Source of the DNA: Metarhizium brunneum
Taxonomy: Eukaryota; Ascomycota; Sordariomycetes; Hypocreales; Clavicipitaceae
Direction: 5' to 3'
NCBI RefSeq assembly: GCF_013426205.1
Contig: NC_089427.1
Location: 620,001-684,000, forward strand
DNA length: 64,000 nt
Positions 56,272 to 64,000 of this stretch are shown one piece after another (position 1 is the stretch's first letter; every line of letters begins with the position of its first letter). The translations under genes and the position numbers were made by a program. The notes under the pieces are model-generated. The model was given only the letters and a program-made list of their open reading frames with translations. It had not been told where the DNA came from and did not search any database.

Positions 56272-58013
56272 GATGTTGATTCAACAGAGGTATGGTAAAG
56301 TCAAACGTGTGTGTTCTGATCTGCCTGCCTAGAATACTGTTAGAATACTGTTAGCATTACTGCCCGGACCGATATCTTGGTGACGGTTCGAGAAGGAGGT
56401 CCGTACCAGTAATAACAGCCAGATGAAATTGTAGTTGCACGAGCTTTGGAGGGATGCAGGATGATGACTGGTGATCAACACCACCCGGAGTCAGTGAGGG
56501 GGGACGAGACCTAAATACCCAATGTTCACCAAGGGGAGGGGGCGAAAGCCAGAGCCACCCGCATCGAGTTGCAAGCGCAGGGAAAGGCCAGTTGAGAAGT
56601 GGCGTCTGGGTATGTGTGTACACGCACGAGGCTCCTGATAGATGTACTCACCGGTCAGTCTTTGTATTACGCCGGTACATGGTTCTCCGCACTTTGGTAC
56701 AACACGCCATGCTCGTGTGAGGAGTATGAGGACTGAGAGGACGGTACGCGGTGCCAGTGCTACATCACCTCCACTAGTCATGCCACCAATGCAGGACCCT
56801 CACATTCTGGCGTGTTAACAAGGTGAGATGAGGCATGTCGACCAATCCAATCGCCGCTATTCCGCCCAGCAGCATCATGCCCACACACACAAGCTTGACA
56901 TAGGGGATGGATTGAAACTGGACCTGGGTGCTCCGTATATTTTGGGCAAGGAACAATCGCTGTTCAAGGTACCAGGCTTCTGGCCGTTCTGCGTTCGTTT
57001 ATGGCGCCGTTGATTGGTTGGCTAGCATTATACTTGAGGAATGGCGTGGCTCCTCGTCGCTCCTTTGCCGCTTGCAATTAAATACGTCAGGCCCTTCCTT
57101 TATCCATCACCCTCCCCCCTCTTGCTCCTTCTCCATTTGCTTTCTCATCTGCCAAGAATGAGTTGGCTTGGCGGGGGGGATTAGGTAGGTATCTGAACGC
57201 TCTTAATTAGCCTTGTCTACCACCCACCAGCGATACCTTCGCTATGCTTTACATGCGCACAAGGCGCTGTCGTAGGAAGGGCAGGTGGTGTTTTGACCAG
57301 CCCTTGTCTAGGTTGTCTGCTCCACCCCCAGAATCGTGGGCCCACTTCCCCAGACTGGGCTCCGGCAAAACGAGACAGACACACACACTAACTACTAGTA
57401 AGCCCCATCGACGATGAGAAAGATGCTTCTCCCCACTTTGCTTTGGTAGGCTGACAAGCTGGAACCTATCCTCCCTCGTGTTGTGCACTCTTCAGCCGAC
57501 CGGGTCCGTATTAGTTGGGCCTCAGTTGTTGCCTGCGAAATGGCGGCAAAACGAGCTATGCTTCGACAATAAACACAAGTTTGACCAAACAAGAGTTTAA
57601 AAATCACATTGCGAGTTAACCATTCGACGAATGTGAACTTAAGTCAGTTGGCATCACATCTGGTCAGGACTGCTTACTGCGAAACTCGTTATGAAGCGCC
57701 TGAAGCACCCGGCGCTATTCTTGCGAGCGCGTGAAGCCAATTTTCTAAATGCCAAATAAATAAGACCGTGCCGTAATGCGCGACCATCTAGGAGACTTTA
57801 AAGAAAAAAAAAAAGACCGCAGAATTAAATTTGTTTATGTGATGTGATTTTTTCCTCCTGCTCATTTTCCTCCTGCCGCCTAGAAAATAAATTTATTTTT
57901 TCGCTTTAGATAATATAAAAACCGCTAAGAAAAAACCCAGCGTGTTTTTTTTTTGTTAGTTTTTGAATCTAATTCATTATATTTTTTTTTAGGGCGAGGG
58001 GTGGCCGGTCTCC

Positions 58014-58052
<39 letters not shown>

Positions 58053-59176
58053 ACTGAATCCCACTATTTTCAGAGGCTAATTTTTGTAAAATCCACTAAT
58101 ATATATATATATTAAATAATACAGTATAATTTTATTGTTGAAACTGAAGAATTTTATTTATTTAGCATGATGCATGATGCGAATTTTTTTATATTCTAAG
58201 TGAAATATATCAATTAATATTCAATTATTTCAAATGGAATTACACGCAACCGTGAAATCTAAAACAGTATTGGGCTGTACCAGGCCAGTATCATCGCCAT
58301 AACACACTACGCCACTCATCGGCGTGCTTAACTCCGTAAAAGATTCCCAATCACGTCTCACGTCTCACCATTCGCCGAAAGCCAGCACTGGATATTATAG
58401 GAAAATACACATGTATGCTCTAAATCGGGCAGTAACCGAAGATGCGTAGATAGATCTCCTAGATAAAGTTCATATCGCCATATCTTCGCCATCCAAACGG
58501 ACATAAGCATCCTCATAGACAAGCTGGTAGCACAGTCTGCAGCCACTAAGGGGTTTCAGACTCCAATTGCCAGTGTGGCAGCGACTTAACTGTTCCCTAC
58601 CAGAAAGCTTTGAGATTGCATTCACCCGGAAAACAGAGGCCATATAGCAAAAGTTAGGTTCCTAAGGAGTGATGGATTGATTCAGCCTCCAAGCCGGGGC
58701 CCGCGTTGGCCCGGTTCAGTCTTCATCTTCGATCGTAATGAATCCGATCTTAATGAAGACTGAGCACACCGAAGTACATATATGACAAGGTACTCCGTAA
58801 GAAAGAATGTGTTGCAAGTTCGGAGAGAAAGTCGTTGAAAGGTTGTCTTGGCAAGTGCACCCATCGAAAGGCTAGCTCTAATTGGCTGCGACCCACAATG
58901 ACCTCAGCCTGAAGACGGCATCCGAGCCGTGGTTGATTCGCTTTCCACCATCATATTGCGCACCACCACCACAACACATCGAGAACTCCGCCGTGTTCCG
59001 ACGGCTTATGCCTTCATCATTATATCGGCTGATAGCTGCGCTGCTGGCGACAACATTGCGTTACATCTGAACTGCGTTCTTTCCATGGCCGGAAGCTAGG
59101 AGCTTCCTACCTGGCCGTTCGGCTGTCCCCTTCACACGACTGTGTTTCAACACCTTCCATCGATCGCGCAGTTATT
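56272..59176. other. Gene-poor region with an AT-rich block
   Basis: About 2.9 kb without a supportable gene. GTTAGAATACT is directly repeated at about 56339-56356. TAGGTAGGTATC occurs at 57183. An AT-rich block spans about 57780-58260 (separate entry). An inverted TACGGAGTA copy lies at 58791-58799. The last part should hold the WAPL promoter. Confidence 0.5.
57780..58260. repeat. AT-rich low-complexity block with a 35-A tract
   Basis: Rich in A and T tracts (for example GTGTTTTTTTTTTGTTAG near 57951), with a short GC-rich island GGGCGAGGGGTGGCCGGTC at about 57993-58011. An uninterrupted run of 35 A follows at 58016-58050 and an AT dinucleotide run near 58102-58115. The poly(A) run after a GC-rich island could be the tail of a retroposed transcript, but no coding sequence or target duplication supports that. 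No RNA gene recognised. Confidence 0.6.
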
Positions 59177-61486
59177 ATGGCCTCACGACACGTGCCCAAT
59201 GCCCCTAGGGGCATTGGCCAGCAAAGGGTGGTGACATATGCAGGCCAAGCCCGTAAACGACCATCGACCACGGCAACAACCCGCGATCCGGACCCCGATT
59301 CGTCGCGATCGAAGTTGTCGCAAATCTACGATTACCCGTCGTCGCCCGAGAGTACATATCAACCCTCGAAACTGCAAGACTCCTCGCTTAAAGTATCAAA
59401 AAAGATTCCCATATCGTCCTCATCAAAACCAAATTCCAGTACTGCGCCAAGCAAGACACCACGGCCGTCTCCTTCGAAAAATGGACTGGCAAGGAAGCGT
59501 GATCATGCTGCCGCCTTTCCTGCAGATCGCGGCCAAAAGACCCCCAAAAATAAAGCCAACGATGAGAAAGATGGTAGTAGAAATGCAGCAGATATCCTAG
59601 CACGGCCAGGCCCCTCCAACTTCACTCAGCATGACGCAAAACAAGCTTGGAAAAACCGTAGCTCTGATAGAGATCTGGTTTCTGCTAGCGCAACGCCAGT
59701 GAAACGTACAAATGCAAGTTCTTCACGACGACCACGCCTGATAGATGCTCTCGCCGCCCAGAAGAAGTCGCTCTCTCCGGGTGATGACGACGGAGAACGA
59801 GAACCGTCACTAGGAGTTGAACAGACATCGGATATGCGTCGGGATTTCCAATCCCAAGACGCAGGCCGGAGCATTCGCACTCCAGATCGTCGGGGAACGA
59901 CAACGCCAGCTAACCGGAAAGTTCGGTTCACCTACAGTCAGTCTCGACGGATCGTCAGCGAATCGCAAACCCCGGAGCTTTTCGACAGCCCTAGTAGAGC
60001 TCAGGAGAATGAGCTCGATCCTTTACTAGCCGAGACGCGCGCGATTTCCAGTCCTCCGGCCGATGCCTTCGCCCCCGACGACTCTGATGATGAGGACAAT
60101 ACTCAACCTGCGATCAAGAGTGTCCATGAGTTAAGGCGCGCAGGCGCAAACAATAGGTTTGCGGACGAGATGGACGATTTAATAGCAAGAATTGGTCTTC
60201 CGGGTACGAGCAGCGCTACCATGAGACGAAATGCGCTCTGCGAACTGGTACAGAAGCTTCAACGGAAGGAGTTTATGAGACAATTTCGAGACCACACTTC
60301 TCGAGATACGGTTGCTCGAGATATTGGAAAAGAACAGGACATCATCTGTGGCTTCGCTCTAGTATCCTACCTGCTTTCCTTTTTAACCGCTGGGCCGGCT
60401 CCAAATCTGCTACGACAACTAGCAGGAGATGGTGTCGGTAGGCTGTTGGGACTACTTCTTCGTGTAGACGAGGACATTACAATTATTGCCTCCCAGAAGA
60501 AGATGAACATGTCTAGAATGTCGAAATTGTCGGTCGATGGGGTGAAGTCCATTTTGCAAGGCCTACCAATATGGCATGGCTACCAACCTGTCTCTCCGTC
60601 CCCACGAACAGCCGCTCTTCAGCTGATGGCCCTGCTTAGCCGCTGCGCAGACGCGGTGTTCCTGGATCAAATTCTCTCGGACGCACACTCAGATATTGTT
60701 TCCGTTGCTACCTGGGCAAGCGAGGAAGGATCTTGCGACGAGGTGGACTATGCTCTAACTGTATTCACCCTCGAAACACAGTCCAGCGCTGGAGTAGCCC
60801 CAAGGCTGAATTCAGACGGCGGCCATCCAGCAAGGATCGCCAAGCTGCTTTCGCGAGCACTCCAGCAGTGGCCGAGTGGACGGCCAGAGCTAGACTCAGC
60901 GATTCTGAAGCTGGCCATTAATACCACCAATGCTGAGGATGAAGCGGCAGCATTTGATGACCCGCAACTTTCTACAAAGCTAGCGCGTCGTGTTGGCTAC
61001 CTATTTGCCGACGTACGCAGTACAATTTTTGCGGGCAAGTTGGACGGCGAGACATATGATGAACTCTTGCTCATGCTGGGCGTCATGATAAACATCATGG
61101 AGCACTGCACTCCCGCGAGAAGGGCCGTAACAGAGGACACCATGGACAATCTAGTAAAGTTGTGGCAGGATAACAAGGAGTCTGTTGGCGAGGTAAGCGG
61201 CCCGTTTGATCTTCTTTTCCGTCTCTTTACTGCTGTGCTAACCCACAAGTAGGCGGACTCTGTAGACAAATCCAAATTGAGCGTTGCCGTTGGATACTTG
61301 TCTGTGCTACTCGGGTACATGTGTCTAACAAGACAGGCGAGGGGTCGCCTTGAGCACCGTGTTGGCAATGGGGCACTGCAAAGCCTCCGAACTTCGATCC
61401 AACAGTTCGCAAGCATGTATAAAGCCGTGGATAACAAAGCTCACGCAATGGACATTCTCGTACAGGAGCTTCGGCGGGTAGTTTGA
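59177..61486 (+). CDS. WAPL (wings apart-like / Rad61) cohesin release factor
   Basis: Exons 59177-61192 and 61253-61486, phase 0, branch GTGCTAAC; 749 aa. The first 310 residues are disordered, Ser/Pro/Arg-rich, with phospho-type SQTP and PNAPRG sequences. The helical WAPL domain starts near residue 320: RFADEMDDLIARIGLPG, LCELVQKLQRKEFMRQFRDH, DIICGFALVSYLLSFLTAG, DGVGRLLGLLLRVDEDITII and KSILQGLPIWHGY, and continues into exon 2 (VAVGYLSVLLGYMCL). WAPL binds Pds5 and opens the cohesin ring to release it from chromatin in the nucleus. Fungal WAPL proteins share mainly this C-terminal domain. Start chosen at the first ATG. Confidence 0.85.
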
Positions 61487-62334
61487 GGTGCTTTCTTACG
61501 TCAACAACACAAACCATGCACACCTGTGCAAAATCGAGGGAGGTCTACCGGGCGGGTCGGGGTTGACTGCGCTTGCTCATGCGGTGTTTCGGCGCTCGCC
61601 TGTTGTTTTGTTGGTTTTATGGATAACATGGCGAATTGATGGATAGATATTGGTAACAGGTTGGGAGTGTATGACAGTCGAAGCTAGCTCTGCATTGGGT
61701 CATGAGACTTATTCATGAATTGTCGATCATCGTGATATACTGTGCCGTGATCTTCATGGACGGGATGCCGAGGCGCAACCACCCATTACCGCCTTCCCTC
61801 TTCGGAGTCCCATGTGCCCTGTCTTGAAAGGCGTAAGCTTATTGCTAGCCCGCCGTTTGTAAGAAGAGTGGCCGTAGCTGAATGCCTGGCCATTTTTCAA
61901 CATTGGTGAACTTGCGTTACTCCTTACAGCAGCCCGCGCGTGAGGTCAAATTGGTTGACGGAGAGAGGCATTGTGACGAAAGGGCAACAACTGTGGCGAG
62001 GCATGTATGTATGTGTGCTGGGACAGTCTGGCCGGTCCCGGAGCATACCCCACTACCACGCTCTAGTCTGATCGTAGGTCCTGGCACCTAGGTACTAGGT
62101 ACTTAGTTCTGGTTGGCAGTGATGGTGGGAACTTGATGGTGGGCTGACGGCGAATGCTCAAGCGGGCAGACACTGACTGGGTGGGCATCATCGACTAAGT
62201 TCGCGCCGTGTTCGTCGAACCGCGCAATCGCCAAACGCTGTCGGAAGAACGGACATCCCACGAGCCTCTACCACAGCACTGTTGCGCCGTAGAAGTCACC
62301 ATTTTGTCCCTTAACATCTGCCGCGCCTACCAGA
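61487..62334. other. Intergenic
   Basis: About 850 bp with the WAPL 3' region and the RHEB promoter. A CCTAGGTACTAGGTACTTAG repeat lies at 62087-62106. No gene seen. Confidence 0.5.
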
Positions 62335-63050
62335 ATGCCTGCGCCGAAGCAAAGAAAGGTAGCCATCGTCGGTAGCCGATCCGTAGGTAAGGGCGGACAG
62401 GAATACTGCCATGGAATCAAAAAGACCATAGATACTGACCAGAATCAGGAAAATCTTCCCTTGCGGTACAATTTGTCGACGGACACTTTGTAGATAGCTA
62501 CTACCCAACGATCGAGAATACCTTTAGCAAGACAATTCGGTATAAAGGCCAGGACTATGCCACAGAAATTGTCGACACTGCTGGTCAGGATGAATATAGC
62601 ATCCTGAATTCCAAACATTTCATTGGAATCCATGGTTACATGCTTGTGTATTCGGTCTCGTCTCTTCCCTCATTTGAAATGATCCAGGTTATCAGGGAAA
62701 AGATCCTCAATCATTTGGTACGTTTCCCCCCGGGTGCCAAGGGCAGTCTTTCTTGCCACAGACTATTATTCTCGCCACTAACAGGGTGACTTTTGGGCCA
62801 CGGCCAACAGGGGAGCGAATCTGTCCCTATTGTCATAGTCGGCAACAAGAGCGACCTACGACCTGAACAACGCCAAGTGAGCCCAGAGGAAGGAAAGAAG
62901 CTGTCGGACAAGTTCCAATGTGGCTGGACTGAGGCAAGCGCGCGATATAATGAAAATGTTGGTCGCGCGTTCGAACTGTTGATTGCCCAGATCGAGAAGT
63001 CACAGAACCCGGGCGAGGCCCCAGAAAAGGGCAACTGTTCTCTAATGTAA
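62335..63050 (+). CDS. RHEB-type small GTPase
   Basis: Exons 62335-62386, 62449-62717 and 62811-63050; 186 aa. The G1 loop GSRSVGKSS is split by intron 1, and its Arg-Ser-Val in place of Ras Gly12 is characteristic of Rheb. G2 YYPTIENTF, G3 DTAGQDEYSI, G4 NKSD and G5 EASA follow. The protein ends CSLM, a CAAX box for farnesylation. RHEB activates TORC1 at vacuolar/lysosomal membranes and in fungi also influences arginine and lysine uptake (family knowledge). The exon 3 acceptor is the CCAACAG ending at 62810: an earlier AG at about 62783 would bring in an in-frame TGA. Length matches the family. Confidence 0.95.
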
Positions 63051-63833
63051 TATCATAGGAGAAGTATAGCTGCGGGCAGCTTGGGGTTGAGGCTCTTGGG
63101 AATATACACACACATATATATAGGTCTATTACACTATAAACGATTCCAATATCAGTGCTATGAACTCAGGAACACATTTTGCAATTGAGTGGTTTCTAAC
63201 ATGTCATAAACCCAAGCCCAACGACATGTGTACCCTGTCACACAACCAAGAGCTCATGGAGGGACATCGTTGGCTAGAAGGCCAAGGTATGTGAGGGGTG
63301 GCTACTACCTAGATAAAGACCAGAGTCGCCCAGAGTAATAAACAAGATCCTTTACGATTGCTGTAACCAAATTGGTAAAAGCTACGCAAATCGGAAGACG
63401 ACGATTTACCGCCCAGGTGGTAAAAGTTGGGCGTCCGGGTGCCTGGCCTGCCTTGATAAATGTTAGGCTCTAATCAGCCTCGCCCCGCCACAGCCACATT
63501 TCGGCTGCCACCGACGCAAAACCAAGTGCTGGACATGCTCAGGTTTTTTTGTCCGTCCCCTGTTACCTGTTCGACCCCACCGACCAACACACTGTCTGCC
63601 CCTCCCCTCCCCCACCAAAAAAATGGTGACTATTCGGGGAGAGCGTCAGGTTGTTCACCCAACTGTCTCGTGCAAGCTGTGACTCAAAAGAAAGGGAATT
63701 GCTTTCAACTCCCCAAACAGTCGCACCTTCCGCTGAAAATACCGACAACGAGCAGAAAGACAGACTGTGATATTCCACTCATACCCCGATACCAGCTTTG
63801 CGAACGTCCTCGAAGCGAACGAATATTTACAAG
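63051..63833. other. Intergenic
   Basis: About 780 bp between two plus-strand genes, with a TATATATA stretch near 63114-63121 and pyrimidine-rich sequence before the next start. Nothing else supported. Confidence 0.5.
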
Positions 63834-63966
63834 ATGCTTGATGTTATAGACTTTATCACGGAGCGCGGTGGTGATCCAGAGAAGATTCGCGAGTCTCAAC
63901 GTCGCAGATCCGCCAATGTCGAAGTTGTGGACGAGATTATTGCCCTTTTTGAAGATCACCGCAGAA
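63834..63966 (+). CDS. Seryl-tRNA synthetase, first exon only (continues past the right edge)
   Basis: ATG 63834 opens MLDVIDFITERGGDPEKIRE and continues SQRRRSANVEVVDEIIALFE, the standard start of eukaryotic cytosolic seryl-tRNA synthetase (N-terminal tRNA-binding arm). A GTAAGT donor at 63967 ends the exon after the first base of a codon; the next exon is outside the window. The enzyme charges tRNA-Ser with serine. An in-frame ATG at 63798 would add 12 residues, but 63834 matches the family start. Confidence 0.85.
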
Positions 63967-64000
63967 GTAAGTCTATCAATCGCCTCGCAACTTGAAGCTA

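Noticed and set aside
1..64000. CRISPR arrays, prokaryotic operons, phage or plasmid genes, biosynthetic cluster
   Set aside because: Introns and fungal genes throughout; no regularly spaced direct repeats, and no synthase, terpene cyclase or P450 genes seen.

Overview
The window is nuclear DNA of a filamentous ascomycete, most likely a Sordariomycete of the Hypocreales type. Introns are short (about 60-170 nt) with GTAAGT/GTGAGT-like donors, CTAAC branch sites and CAG/TAG acceptors. Genes are spread over both strands with no operons, and the proteins (a STE6-type exporter, a PMCA-type Ca2+ pump, IKS1, mitofissin, an ATG28-like protein, the RHEB CAAX GTPase, SPT5, WAPL) are those of a filamentous fungus. 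The species cannot be named from the sequence alone. Most genes are ordinary housekeeping genes, and I see no biosynthetic gene cluster.

Layout. 1-160: first exon of an unidentified minus-strand gene leaving the window. 161-5322: gene-poor. 5323-10037: a small cupin, a membrane-anchored alpha/beta hydrolase, a possible Cys-rich exon and a DUF1769 protein. 12627-14446: MFS transporter. 15526-16516: RNase H with an apparent frameshift. 17004-27164: PBDC1-like protein, a 1382-residue STE6-type ABC exporter and a PMCA-type Ca2+-ATPase. 27165-29997: intergenic with a TIR element. 29998-31379: purine nucleoside permease-like secreted protein. 31722-37045: IKS1-like kinase and pyruvate kinase. 37046-39692: intergenic with an AT-rich TIR element flanked by an 8-bp target duplication. 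39693-42923: mitofissin (ATG44) and an ATG28-like protein, convergent. 44364-50462: WDR68/DCAF7-like WD40 protein and SPT5. 51036-56271: two small membrane proteins around a peroxisomal acyl-CoA ligase. 56272-59176: gene-poor, with an AT-rich block and a 35-A tract. 59177-63050: WAPL and RHEB. 63834-63966: first exon of seryl-tRNA synthetase at the right edge.

All splice models were built by hand, by joining reading frames at GT..AG sites and checking that the phase and the conserved family sequence continue. Several models differ from a plain longest-ORF reading: cupin exon 2 (54 nt), the five-exon PBDC1, the four-exon mitofissin, the signal-peptide exon of the permease and the IKS1 first exon. 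Functional links are limited. ATG44 and ATG28 are both autophagy genes, and STE6 and PMC1 are both membrane ATPases, but this could be chance. The most unusual material is non-coding: a small TIR element family, an over-represented TACGGAGTA motif found only between genes, and clusters of CCTAGGTA-type repeats.
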